DNA of 35,271 bases, taken from JAYGED01 sp046582565. GTDB lineage: Bacteria; Pseudomonadota; Alphaproteobacteria; JAAXGF01. A model generated the notes under the pieces. The model searched no databases, was not told the origin of the DNA, and saw nothing but the letters and a program-made list of their open reading frames with translations. Of the stretch, positions 8,762-15,985 are shown piece by piece (positions within the stretch are counted from its first letter, which is position 1; each line of letters starts with the position of its first letter). Location: NCBI GenBank assembly GCA_046582565.1, contig JAYGED010000235.1, positions 1 through 35,271 of the forward strand, given 5' to 3'. A program made the position numbers and the translations under genes.

Positions 8762-9190
8762 ATGTTCAAAAACATACTCACGTCCATCGACCTCTCGGAC
8801 GACGCCTCCTGGATAAAGACCGTCCCCACAGCCGTCAGGCTCTGTCAATCCAGCGGCGCCCACTTGACGATTTTAACCGTCATCCCCGACTTCGGCATGA
8901 GCATCGTCTCACAGCATTTTCCCAAGGATTATGCTGAGAGCGCCCTGGCGGAAACGCGCACCAAGCTCGGCGTCTTTGCCAGCGAGCATATCCCCGACGG
9001 CGTCAAGAAAAGCCTTATGGTCGCCCATGGCACGATCTATGAAGAGATCATCAAGGCCGGCGATGAAATTTCCGCCGATCTCGTCATCGTCGCCTCGCAC
9101 CGGCCATCGTTGAAGGATTATCTACTCGGCCCCAACGCGGCGCGGGTGGTGCGCCATTTCAAGCGTTCGGTACTGGTCATCCGGGAATAG
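8762..9190 (+). CDS. UspA-family universal stress protein of the TRAP operon (TeaD-like)
   Basis: A 142-aa cytosolic UspA-fold protein, 8 bases after the permease with GAGGATATC ahead of its ATG. Position and size match TeaD, the nucleotide-binding regulator encoded after the TRAP genes in Halomonas. The fold is visible in MFKNILTSIDLSDDAS at the start, ADLVIVASHRPSLKDYLLG at about 103-121 and the closing VVRHFKRSVLVIRE. The usual Gly-x2-Gly-x9-Gly-Ser/Thr ATP loop is only partly present (SHRPSLKDYLLGPNA lacks the first glycines), so ATP binding may be weak or lost. It is likely to modulate the transporter. Confidence 0.88.
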   Translation: MFKNILTSIDLSDDASWIKTVPTAVRLCQSSGAHLTILTVIPDFGMSIVSQHFPKDYAESALAETRTKLGVFASEHIPDGVKKSLMVAHGTIYEEIIKAGDEISADLVIVASHRPSLKDYLLGPNAARVVRHFKRSVLVIRE

Positions 9191-9201
9191 AGCAATTTTA
9201 C

Positions 9202-9238
9202 CCGAACGGGTTGAACCCTATCGGTTCAATCCGTTCGG
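9202..9238. repeat. Intergenic palindrome of alphaproteobacterial type
   Basis: Two 16-base arms (9202-9217 and 9223-9238) pair with a single G-T mismatch around a 5-base loop. The flanks, with AGCAAT on the left and ATTGTTCTAG on the right, extend the symmetry. The arrangement TAGAGCAAT-palindrome-ATTGTTCTAGA resembles dispersed palindromic elements I know from alphaproteobacterial intergenic regions. It may also act as a transcription end for the TRAP operon. Copy number in the genome is unknown. Confidence 0.6.
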
Positions 9239-9250
9239 ATATTGTTCTAG

Positions 9251-9287
9251 AAAAAAGACGCGGGGGTTGTTTGCCCCGCGGCTTTTA
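9251..9287 (-). terminator. Intrinsic terminator of the cytochrome operon, probably bidirectional
   Basis: On the minus strand a GC stem (CGCGGGG at 9274-9280, CCCCGCG at 9259-9265) is followed by six T residues (the A-run at 9251-9256), just after the stop of the cytochrome c gene. On the plus strand the same stem is followed by GCTTTTATT, so it could also end transcription from the UspA side. Confidence 0.8.
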
Positions 9288-9307
9288 TTCGATATCGAAG
9301 TTAGGCC

Positions 9308-9688
9308 CTACTGGGTCATCTTCATGAGATAGGCGATCACGTCGGCGCGCTGGCCTTCTTTCTTCAAACCGGGGAAGCCCATCTTGGTCTTTTTGATGAA
9401 TTTCTTCGGCTTGGTGAGAAATTCATCGAGGGTGGCCTCATCCCAGACAACCTCGGAGGCCTTAAAGGCCTTGGAGAATTTATAGCCCTCCATGGTGCCG
9501 GCCGTGCGGCCGAAAAGACCGAAGAGATTGGGGCCGACCTTGTTCTTGCCGCCCTCATCGAGGGTGTGGCAGGCCTTGCATTTCTTATAAATCTTGGCGC
9601 CTTTGTCCGCATCGCCCGCGGCCAGTGCCGCGCCGCTCATCCCGACAATCATCGCCGTGGCGAGGCCGAGCGCTCTTAACTTGAACAT
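9308..9688 (-). CDS. Small class I cytochrome c (c2-like)
   Basis: A 126-aa periplasmic c-type cytochrome. Residues 1-23 are a signal peptide (…MSGAALA, then AGDADKG). The haem is bound at CKACH (Cys37, Cys40, His41), with the sixth ligand probably Met103 in TKMGFPGL. VGPNLFGLFGR is the usual c2 segment. GGGAGA lies 5-6 bases before the ATG. It is an electron carrier, here the last gene of a unit with a rhodanese and a cytochrome P460 protein, so it may take electrons from the P460 enzyme. The spacing to the rhodanese gene is 78 bases. A terminator follows. Confidence 0.92.
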   Translation of the reverse strand: MFKLRALGLATAMIVGMSGAALAAGDADKGAKIYKKCKACHTLDEGGKNKVGPNLFGLFGRTAGTMEGYKFSKAFKASEVVWDEATLDEFLTKPKKFIKKTKMGFPGLKKEGQRADVIAYLMKMTQ

Positions 9689-9766
9689 TCAATTCTCCCG
9701 AAGGTGTTTGATTCAATCTGTGGGCGGAATGTAACCCCAGTCGCGCGTCTTGCGCAACTGGAGTCG

Positions 9767-10243
9767 TCAACAAGATTGGCAGGGTTCAATCGGCAGGCCG
9801 CGGCGCAGCCAGCCCGGACCTGATTTTGAGCCCATCATTCCCTCGGCAATATCGTAGACCGCCGTAAAGCCGTTTTTCTTGAGGATTTTGCGAGCGAGCG
9901 ATGAGCGCATACCGGTGGCGCAGATGGTCGCAATCGGCGTCGACTTATCGCCGCCGACGGCTGCCAGCACCTCATCGATAAAGTTTGCGTTGGTAACTTC
10001 CGGGCTGGGAAACAGGCTGATTTCCACGGCGCCCCTGGGAACGCCGCTCTGCGCCCATTCGCTAGCGCTGCGCACATCAACCACAACCAGTTCGCCGGCG
10101 CCGATCAGGGCCGATGCCGTCGGCGCCTCGATGCGGGACGCAGCGGCATTTTCACCGGCCGAAGCCTGCGGCGCGGCCACCAACCAGCCGGCCACCAGGA
10201 GGAGCAAAATACTGCTGCTTATTCCCCGGTAAACCGCCGCCAT
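9767..10243 (-). CDS. Exported rhodanese-domain protein
   Basis: A single rhodanese domain of 158 aa, exported. I use the ATG at 10243, which gives a good signal peptide (MAAVYRGISSSILLLLVAGW followed by LVAAPQASA); a GTG at 10276 would add 11 residues. Features of the fold are VVVDVRSASEWAQSGVPRGA and the active-site loop ICATGMRSS with Cys108. The protein ends in CQSC, a Cys pair that could bind metal or form a disulfide. Periplasmic rhodaneses move sulfane sulfur or act in redox repair. Its place between a P460 haem protein and a cytochrome c suggests sulfur or nitrogen oxide chemistry in the periplasm, but this is context only. Confidence 0.85.
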   Translation of the reverse strand: MAAVYRGISSSILLLLVAGWLVAAPQASAGENAAASRIEAPTASALIGAGELVVVDVRSASEWAQSGVPRGAVEISLFPSPEVTNANFIDEVLAAVGGDKSTPIATICATGMRSSLARKILKKNGFTAVYDIAEGMMGSKSGPGWLRRGLPIEPCQSC

Positions 10244-10299
10244 GGGCTTGGAGGTTTGGGCAGGCTGGCGGCGCACGCCACTCAGTTTCGTAACCGGGC

Positions 10300-11082
10300 T
10301 CAGTTCACTACCCGATAGTCTTCCGGCAGGAACATCATGGAGTCGGTGTCACCGGCCGACATGTGACAGCCGATGCAGAACTCCACATTGCCCGAACCCT
10401 TGCCGTTGGTGGCGCCGACCACCTTGCCGCCGGGCATGACCAGCGTATAGCGCCAGTTGTCGCTGTCGGCGTTAAAGCCGGCGGGCATTTTCTCCATGAC
10501 AAACAGCGGGCCGGCGACCACCTTGCCGTGCTTCACCGCAAAGCTGTCCTTGGCCAGCAACGCACCGGCGGGCATGACGCCTGCCTGTTCGTACTTGCCG
10601 TAGGATTTGGCGCGCCGGTTGCCGTAGTTGTTGACGAAGCGCCCGCCGTGGGTGTTCAAGACATAGGGCTGCGTGTTGTAGAGCGACCAGCCTTGATATT
10701 GTCCAGCGATCGCCAAGCCTGTATCGGACATCAGCTTCGACTTGGCATAGCCGGCCTGCATGCCGCCCTTGACGCATTCATAGGCCGCCCTGGCCTCGGC
10801 GGTGGTCAACTCGACCGGTGCGCCGGCTGCGCAAGGATTGCAGGCCCCACAGGGGCTGCAAGGATTGGCCGCCGCGCAGGGATTACACGGGTTGCAGGGG
10901 TTGCAAGCACCGCAAGCCGCGGCGCAAGGGTTGGCCGCCGCGCAGGGGTTGCATGCGGCGGCAACTTGGAATGATGCGTTGGAGGCCGACTGAGCTTCGC
11001 TCCCCACCACCACAACACCAACGCCCACACCCAGCACCAACGGAATGAACGTGGTCGACAGGAGCTTATATCTAAACGACAT
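10300..11082 (-). CDS. Cytochrome P460-family protein with an N-terminal Cys-Asn-Pro-Cys repeat region
   Basis: A 260-aa exported haem protein. The signal segment is about residues 1-32 (…VVVVGSEAQSA). Residues about 43-92 are a low-complexity region built from NPCAAANPCAA and GACNPCNPCNPC blocks, with about a dozen cysteines. The rest is a cytochrome P460 domain: GWSLYNTQPYVLNTHGG, YGKYEQAGVMPAGALLAKDS, GNVEFCIGCHMSAG and a final FLPEDYRVV. CIGCH (Cys236, Cys239, His240) binds haem. P460 proteins oxidise hydroxylamine or bind NO; the substrate here is not known. The first gene of a likely P460-rhodanese-cytochrome c operon, with GAGG before the ATG. The repeat region also occurs in the small protein at 13008-13316. 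Confidence 0.86.
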   Translation of the reverse strand: MSFRYKLLSTTFIPLVLGVGVGVVVVGSEAQSASNASFQVAAACNPCAAANPCAAACGACNPCNPCNPCAAANPCSPCGACNPCAAGAPVELTTAEARAAYECVKGGMQAGYAKSKLMSDTGLAIAGQYQGWSLYNTQPYVLNTHGGRFVNNYGNRRAKSYGKYEQAGVMPAGALLAKDSFAVKHGKVVAGPLFVMEKMPAGFNADSDNWRYTLVMPGGKVVGATNGKGSGNVEFCIGCHMSAGDTDSMMFLPEDYRVVN

Positions 11083-11278
11083 GATCGGTTCCTCACCTGA
11101 TGAATAATTGTTCTTTGGTTATTCGTAACAACAGAGCGCGACCATATTGGATGCGGAACAATTCAACCAACTGCTTAGTCCTTTTCTCACTACATTGTGA
11201 ATTCCCGTCATCACGGAAGTTATGTTTTGCTTGATTCACGCTCTTGACGATGAGCCTGTCCGATACTTCATATTGCAG

Positions 11279-12151
11279 ATGATTAATTTATTCGCCGCGG
11301 TGTTTTTACTGTCGCTTGCTTCGATATCGCCCGCTGTAGCCGGCGGCGGTAGCAACGACGACGGCAGCCTGCCGGCTCTCATGGCCATTCCCGAAGGCGC
11401 GTTCATCGCCGGGTCCGACGCCGCCGAGCGCGAAGCCGCCTACCAGCTCGACGAAGCCGCCTATGGCCACAGCGTTACCCGCAAGAACCGCTGGTATGAC
11501 AGCGAACGCCTGCGACAGAGCCTGCACACGCCCGCCTACCGCATCACCAAAACCACAATCACCAACGCCCAATACGCCGCCTTCATCGCCGCTACCGGAC
11601 ATCCGGCCCCCGATGTGGATAAGGCCAGCTGGAAAGGCTACCGCCTGGTCCATCCCTACTCGCGCAGCCGGCCCTTTGCCTGGGCCGGGGCCGCGCTGCC
11701 AAGCGGCCGCGAGCAGCATCCGGTGGTCCTGGTCAGCCACGGCGACGCCGTCGCTTACGCCGCCTGGCTAAGCGCGAAGACCAAGCAAACCTGGCGTCTG
11801 CCGAGCGAAATTGAATGGGAAAAAGCAGTTCGTGGCGTGGCCGGCGCCTATTTTCCCTGGGGAAACGAATTCGATGGAGCCCGGCTCAACAGCCACGACG
11901 CCGGTCCCTTCTCGACCCTGCCGGTGGGATCATTTCCGGCGGGAGCCGGCCCCTTTGGACTGCTCGACGGAGCGGGTCAGGTCTTCGAGTGGACATCCAC
12001 GCCCAAGGGCGACGGGCGCTATCTGGTCAAGGGCGGCTCATGGGATGACAAGGGCTGTGGGTTCTGCCGCCCGGCAGCGCGGCACGGCCGGCCGGAAGGC
12101 ATCAAACATATCCTCATCGGTTTCCGACTCGTCGTCGAAGGCGATGAGTAG
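11279..12151 (+). CDS. Exported SUMF1/FGE-fold protein
   Basis: A 290-aa protein of the formylglycine-generating-enzyme sulfatase family (SUMF1 fold). I start at the ATG at 11279, which yields a clean signal peptide (MINLFAAVFLLSLASISPAV, cut after AGG); the ATG at 11222 adds 19 residues that would spoil it. Fold markers are ITNAQYAAFIAATGH, WRLPSEIEWEKAVRG, YFPWGNEFD, GQVFEWTS, KGGSWDDKGC and IGFRLV. True FGE has a Cys three residues after GGS; here that position is Asp and the cysteines lie later as CGFC, so this is probably not a classical formylglycine enzyme. It is divergent from the P460 gene across about 196 bases that should hold both promoters. Confidence 0.85.
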   Translation: MINLFAAVFLLSLASISPAVAGGGSNDDGSLPALMAIPEGAFIAGSDAAEREAAYQLDEAAYGHSVTRKNRWYDSERLRQSLHTPAYRITKTTITNAQYAAFIAATGHPAPDVDKASWKGYRLVHPYSRSRPFAWAGAALPSGREQHPVVLVSHGDAVAYAAWLSAKTKQTWRLPSEIEWEKAVRGVAGAYFPWGNEFDGARLNSHDAGPFSTLPVGSFPAGAGPFGLLDGAGQVFEWTSTPKGDGRYLVKGGSWDDKGCGFCRPAARHGRPEGIKHILIGFRLVVEGDE

Positions 12152-12200
12152 AGATGACTTATGTCATTTCAGCGATACGCGTTGGAGTATATTAACGACT

Positions 12201-12905
12201 ATGAAAAAGATTAAAGAGCTTCCCGCTGATTCCCTGAAAACCATGCTCGCCGCCGGCGAGGATATAGTGGAATGCTATCGCGTGCTGGCCAAGACCGGCG
12301 ACAATGTGGTCGGCGAACTGCTGCGCAATCAGGGCACCTTTTACGAGTGGAACCATTATCCCAAGGGTGACATCTACGATCACGCCACCCATAGCCAGTA
12401 TTTCTACCATGCCCATGTGAAGGGGCAGCGCAAAGGCGAACACGGGCATTTCCACTGCTTCCTGCGCGCCAAGGGCATGCCCGCCGGGATAGCGCCCATC
12501 GCCTATGACGGTGAGGCCGAATGGCCACAGGGCGACGATGCCCTCGGCCATTTGATCAGCATCTCCATGGACCCGAAAGGCTTTCCCATCGGCCTGCTCT
12601 CGGTCAACCGCTGGGTCACCGGCGAGAGCTGGTATGTGGCCGACGACATCATCGCCATGCTCGATCTGTTCGACATCGACCATGCGAGCCCGTCCTGGCC
12701 GGCCAATCGCTGGGTCACGGCGATGGTGCGCCTGTTCCAGCCCCAGATCATCGATCTGGTACGCAAACGCGACGTCGCCATCGCCGACTGGCAACGCAAA
12801 TACCCGGATCGTGATGTTTATGAGGACCGTGATCTTGAGATCACGTCGACGGTGGCGATTTCAGTCGAAAAACAAATCGCCGGGGTGCGGGCGGCCTTAA
12901 TTTAG
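12201..12905 (+). CDS. Conserved protein of unknown function (possibly DUF6969)
   Basis: A 234-aa soluble protein with no signal peptide or membrane helix. I chose the ATG at 12201 (MKKIKELPADSLKTMLAAGE); the longer open frame upstream lies over the SUMF1 gene. Conserved-looking features are rich in His and aromatic residues: GTFYEWNHYPKGDIYDHATH, SQYFYHAHVKGQRKGEHGHF and HCFLRAKGMPAG, then a paired WVTGESWYVADDI and NRWVTAMVRLF. The His cluster could bind a metal. I recall a DUF6969 family of this look in alphaproteobacteria but cannot verify it. It follows the SUMF1 gene by 49 bases and is probably co-transcribed. Confidence 0.7.
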   Translation: MKKIKELPADSLKTMLAAGEDIVECYRVLAKTGDNVVGELLRNQGTFYEWNHYPKGDIYDHATHSQYFYHAHVKGQRKGEHGHFHCFLRAKGMPAGIAPIAYDGEAEWPQGDDALGHLISISMDPKGFPIGLLSVNRWVTGESWYVADDIIAMLDLFDIDHASPSWPANRWVTAMVRLFQPQIIDLVRKRDVAIADWQRKYPDRDVYEDRDLEITSTVAISVEKQIAGVRAALI

Positions 12906-13007
12906 CCGACGCCGCACCCCGTCAAAATCGGAAGAACGCCGCTCGCGCGTGGGGGGACCAACGAAAGCAGCGTCTCCGGGCATGAAAACCAGACTATCGT
13001 CTAGACC

Positions 13008-13316
13008 TCATGCACAAGGCTGTGCCGCCGCGCAAGGATTGCACGGATTGCAGGCCGAAGCCGACGCAGAGCAAGGATTGCAGGCCGCCGCGGCGCAAGG
13101 ATTACACGCCGCCGCTGCACAGGGATTGCAGGCCGCGGCCGCGCAAGGATTGCAAGCCGCCGCCGCACAGGGATTGCAGGCGTTGGCGCAGCATGGGTTG
13201 CAGGCAGCCGCAGCCGCCGTACAAGTGGCCTGAACGGCCGTCGGCAGGGTGGCGGCCATCGCAAAGCCGGCAATACCCGCCGCCGCCAGTATCTTGTGTA
13301 AAATTGTAGCAGCCAT
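13008..13316 (-). CDS. Small exported protein made of Cys-Asn-Pro-Cys repeats
   Basis: A 102-aa protein with a very strong Shine-Dalgarno (AAGGAGAGG) 4 bases before its ATG. Residues 1-30 (MAATILHKILAAAGIAGFAM, then AATLPTAVQA) are a signal peptide. The mature part is about 70 residues of Ala and CNPC motifs spaced every 8 residues (AAAACNPC repeated, then SASASACNPCNPCAAAQPCA), with some 18 cysteines and no hydrophobic core. Such a chain could bind metal ions (copper, zinc) or be heavily cross-linked. The same motif sits in front of the P460 domain at 10300-11082. I do not recognise the family; the function is unknown. No other gene clearly shares its transcript. Confidence 0.78.
   Translation of the reverse strand: MAATILHKILAAAGIAGFAMAATLPTAVQATCTAAAAACNPCCANACNPCAAAACNPCAAAACNPCAAAACNPCAAAACNPCSASASACNPCNPCAAAQPCA
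13075..13206. repeat. 24-bp tandem repeat coding for the CNPC units
   Basis: Units begin at about 13075, 13099, 13123, 13147, 13171 and 13195, an exact 24-base period, each reading close to GGATTGCAGGCCGCCGCCGC and four more bases on the plus strand. Each unit encodes eight residues containing one CNPC. Differences between units are mostly at wobble positions, showing selection on the protein. Repeat number may vary between strains. Confidence 0.85.
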
Positions 13317-13555
13317 AAAACCTCTCCTTAAAATCTAGTTTGGGAACCCTCCTCATCGCCGACAGACGGGCGCTATTTCATCCCGTCGGGGCGACCCCTT
13401 GTGCAGCGAACCTACGCATTAATTTTCGCCAGTGAAAGCCCGCCACGGCCATTCTCGCAACATTGTGATGCCCTGTGATGAAAGGAATTCGAATGATTTT
13501 CGCAATCCACCGCGCCATACTGACAGCGGTGAAGCAATAGCAGGAAACCGTATTC

Positions 13556-15214
13556 ATGGCTGGAAACACCCGTTCGGTTCGCGCCCCGCGAGGGTCCGTA
13601 ATATCGGCCAAAAGCTGGCTTACCGAGGCGCCGCTCAGGATGCTCATGAACAACCTGGATGCCGAGGTCGCCGAGCGCCCGGAAGATCTCGTGGTCTATG
13701 GCGGCATCGGCCGGGCGGCGCGCGACTGGGCCTGTTTCGACCGTATCGTGGAATCCTTGCGCGACCTCGAGGCCGATGAGACCCTGCTGGTGCAATCGGG
13801 CAAGCCGGTCGGCGTCTTCAAGACCCACCCTGACGCGCCCCGGGTGCTGATCGCCAATTCCAATCTGGTGCCTCATTGGGCGACCTGGGAGCATTTCAAC
13901 GAGCTCGACGCCAAGGGCCTGATGATGTACGGTCAGATGACCGCCGGTTCGTGGATCTACATCGGCAGCCAGGGCATCATCCAGGGCACTTACGAGACCT
14001 TCGTCGAAGCCGGGCGTCAGCATTTCGGCGGCGACCTCACGGGCCGTTGGATTCTCACCGCCGGTCTCGGAGGCATGGGCGGCGCCCAGCCCCTGGCGGC
14101 GACCATGGCCGGGGCCTCGATGATCGCCATCGAGTGCCGCCCCAGCCATATCGACCGGCGCCTGGAGATCGGCTATGTCGACCGCCGCGCCGACAGCTTG
14201 GACGAGGCCCTGGCGATCATCGAAGCGGCCCGAAAATCCGGCGAAGCGGTCTCGGTGGGGCTGCTCGGCAACGCCGCCGAACTGGTGCCCGAAATCGCCA
14301 AACGCGGCATCCGCCCCGACATATTGACCGACCAGACCAGCGCCCACGATCCAATCAACGGCTATCTCCCGGCGGGCTGGACCCTGGAAGAATGGGAGGC
14401 GCGCAAGATTAGCGACCCCGAGGGCGTGGCCAGGGCGGCGAGCGTGTCCATGGCGGAGCATGTGCGCGCCATGGTGCAAATGCACAAGGCCGGCGTGATC
14501 ACCGTCGATTACGGCAACAATATCCGTCAGGTCGCCCTCGACGAGGGCGTCGCCGACGCCTTCGCCTATCCGGGCTTCGTGCCGGCCTATATCCGGCCGC
14601 TGTTCTGCCGGGGAATCGGGCCGTTCCGCTGGGTGGCGCTGTCGGGCGAGGCCGACGACATCTATAAGACCGACGCCAAGGTCAAGCAGCTGATCCCCGA
14701 CAATCCCTCTCTCCACCGCTGGCTCGATATGGCCCGCGAGCGCATCCCGTTCCAGGGTCTGCCGTCGCGCATCTGCTGGGTCGGCCTGGGTGAACGCGCC
14801 CGTCTCGGCCTCGCCTTCAACGAAATGGTCGCCTCGGGCGAGCTGTCGGCGCCGGTGGTGATCGGCCGTGACCATCTCGATTCGGGCTCGGTGGCGAGCC
14901 CCAACCGCGAGACCGAGGCCATGCTCGACGGCAGCGACGCAGTGTCCGACTGGCCTCTGCTCAACGCCCTGCTGAACACCGCCTCGGGCGCCACCTGGGT
15001 GTCGCTGCATCACGGCGGCGGCGTCGGCATGGGCTTCTCCCAGCACGCCGGCATGGTGATCGTCTGCGACGGCACGGAGGACGCCGCCCGGCGTCTTGAG
15101 CGGGTGCTGACCAACGACCCCGCCAGCGGCGTCATGCGCCATGCCGACGCCGGCTATGTGGACGCCATCGACTGCGCCCGCGACCAAAACCTCAACTTGC
15201 CCATGGTGGATTAG
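13556..15214 (+). CDS. hutU: Urocanate hydratase (urocanase)
   Basis: Second enzyme of histidine degradation: it adds water to urocanate to give imidazolone-4-propionate, using tightly bound NAD+ as an electrophile. At 552 aa it has family length. Diagnostic segments are YGQMTAGSWIYIGSQGIIQG, the NAD-binding TAGLGGMGGAQPLA, IGYVDRRADSLDEAL, FVPAYIRPLFCRGIGPFRW and QGLPSRICWVGLGERARLGL. Cys407 in RICW is the position I match to the essential Cys410 of the Pseudomonas enzyme. AGGAAA precedes the ATG. The upstream 239 bases (13317-13555) separate it from the divergent CNPC gene and should carry both promoters; I see no further gene there. It is followed after 2 bases by an AhpD-like gene. hutH is not adjacent, which is unusual. 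Confidence 0.97.
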   Translation: MAGNTRSVRAPRGSVISAKSWLTEAPLRMLMNNLDAEVAERPEDLVVYGGIGRAARDWACFDRIVESLRDLEADETLLVQSGKPVGVFKTHPDAPRVLIANSNLVPHWATWEHFNELDAKGLMMYGQMTAGSWIYIGSQGIIQGTYETFVEAGRQHFGGDLTGRWILTAGLGGMGGAQPLAATMAGASMIAIECRPSHIDRRLEIGYVDRRADSLDEALAIIEAARKSGEAVSVGLLGNAAELVPEIAKRGIRPDILTDQTSAHDPINGYLPAGWTLEEWEARKISDPEGVARAASVSMAEHVRAMVQMHKAGVITVDYGNNIRQVALDEGVADAFAYPGFVPAYIRPLFCRGIGPFRWVALSGEADDIYKTDAKVKQLIPDNPSLHRWLDMARERIPFQGLPSRICWVGLGERARLGLAFNEMVASGELSAPVVIGRDHLDSGSVASPNRETEAMLDGSDAVSDWPLLNALLNTASGATWVSLHHGGGVGMGFSQHAGMVIVCDGTEDAARRLERVLTNDPASGVMRHADAGYVDAIDCARDQNLNLPMVD

Positions 15215-15216
15215 CA

Positions 15217-15747
15217 ATGACTTTCATAAAAACTGCATCCAATGACGAGGCCGAAGGCGTGGTCAAGCGCGCCTATGACGGATCCCTTGAGATGGACGGC
15301 TATGTCTATGAGACGACGCGCATGCTCAGCCCCTGGCCCGAGGCCCTGGTGATCGAGGCGCGGCGCTACCAGGTTTTGATGCTGGACGAGAGCGACCTGA
15401 CCCGCGCCCAGAAAGAGATGATCGCCACCGCAGTGTCGGCGAAAAACCACTGCGAATATTGCTACACCCACCATATGGCGTCGATGATCAACGCCGGGAT
15501 CGAGGCCTCTCTGGCCCAGTCGATCCGCGACGACTACACGACCGCGGCGATCGATTCCAAGCACCGCGCCATGGTCGAATTCTCCACCATGGAGCGGCCC
15601 GATCAGGCGAGCCAGGAGCATGTGGACAAGTTACGCAAACGCGGCTGGTCGGATCGGCAAATCCTGGAGATCGTCATAATCACAGCCCTGTTTGAGGACT
15701 ACAACGCCCGGGTCAATCTTCTCGGCCTCGAGCTTGAAACTGATTGA
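15217..15747 (+). CDS. AhpD-like peroxidase-related protein (carboxymuconolactone decarboxylase fold)
   Basis: A 176-aa cytosolic protein of the CMD/AhpD fold, of the type often named uncharacterised peroxidase-related enzyme. The redox centre is CEYCYTHH (Cys-x2-Cys-x3-His) at about residues 77-84, with the following helices HMASMINAGIEASL typical of AhpD. It probably reduces a peroxide or disulfide with thiols. It begins 2 bases after the hutU stop and is surely translated from the hutU mRNA, so it may protect the pathway from oxidative damage. It does not resemble any step of the histidine pathway itself. Confidence 0.88.
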   Translation: MTFIKTASNDEAEGVVKRAYDGSLEMDGYVYETTRMLSPWPEALVIEARRYQVLMLDESDLTRAQKEMIATAVSAKNHCEYCYTHHMASMINAGIEASLAQSIRDDYTTAAIDSKHRAMVEFSTMERPDQASQEHVDKLRKRGWSDRQILEIVIITALFEDYNARVNLLGLELETD

Positions 15748-15843
15748 AACCCGGGTGTCTTAGGATCTATCGGTTGAGGTGATTATGGAACCGAAACCCA
15801 CAGTGGTCGTAGAGGAAAGCCTTGGGGCCCTCATCAAATTATG

Positions 15844-15909
15844 GGCAGGAATTATGAGGACACCTTACTTAATTGAATAATTAAGTAAGGTGTCCTCATA
15901 ATTCCTGCC
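15844..15909. repeat. 31-bp perfect palindrome, REP/RAYT-type remnant
   Basis: Two perfect 31-base arms (15844-15874 and 15879-15909) separated by 4 bases (GAAT). The core GAGGACACCTTACTTAATT resembles the recurrent inverted repeat seen beside REP-associated tyrosine (IS200-like) transposases in many proteobacteria. No transposase lies nearby, so this is a solitary, non-autonomous copy. It may also serve as a terminator between hutU-ahpD and the convergent GST gene, though no T-run is present. Beside it, 15785-15880 could encode a 31-aa peptide (MEPKPTVVVEESLGALIKLW and on) that runs into the left arm; I do not consider it a proven gene. The rest of 15748-15985 shows nothing I can name. Confidence 0.75.
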
Positions 15910-15985
15910 TTGACGATCACCTGGAAGCGGAAGCCCAGGGCGTCGTTCGGACGGATAGTCTGCGGGACTGAACGACCAACCTCAC

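Noticed and set aside
13075..13206. CRISPR array suspected from regular spacing
   Set aside because: The 24-base units are contiguous with no unique spacers and are in frame in a coding region.
13412..15217. Antisense open frame of 601 codons over hutU
   Set aside because: The sense frame is an intact urocanase; the antisense product is His/Gly-rich with no recognisable domain.
15785..15880. 31-aa open frame before the palindrome
   Set aside because: It ends inside the repeat and resembles no family known to me; mentioned under the repeat rather than called as a gene.
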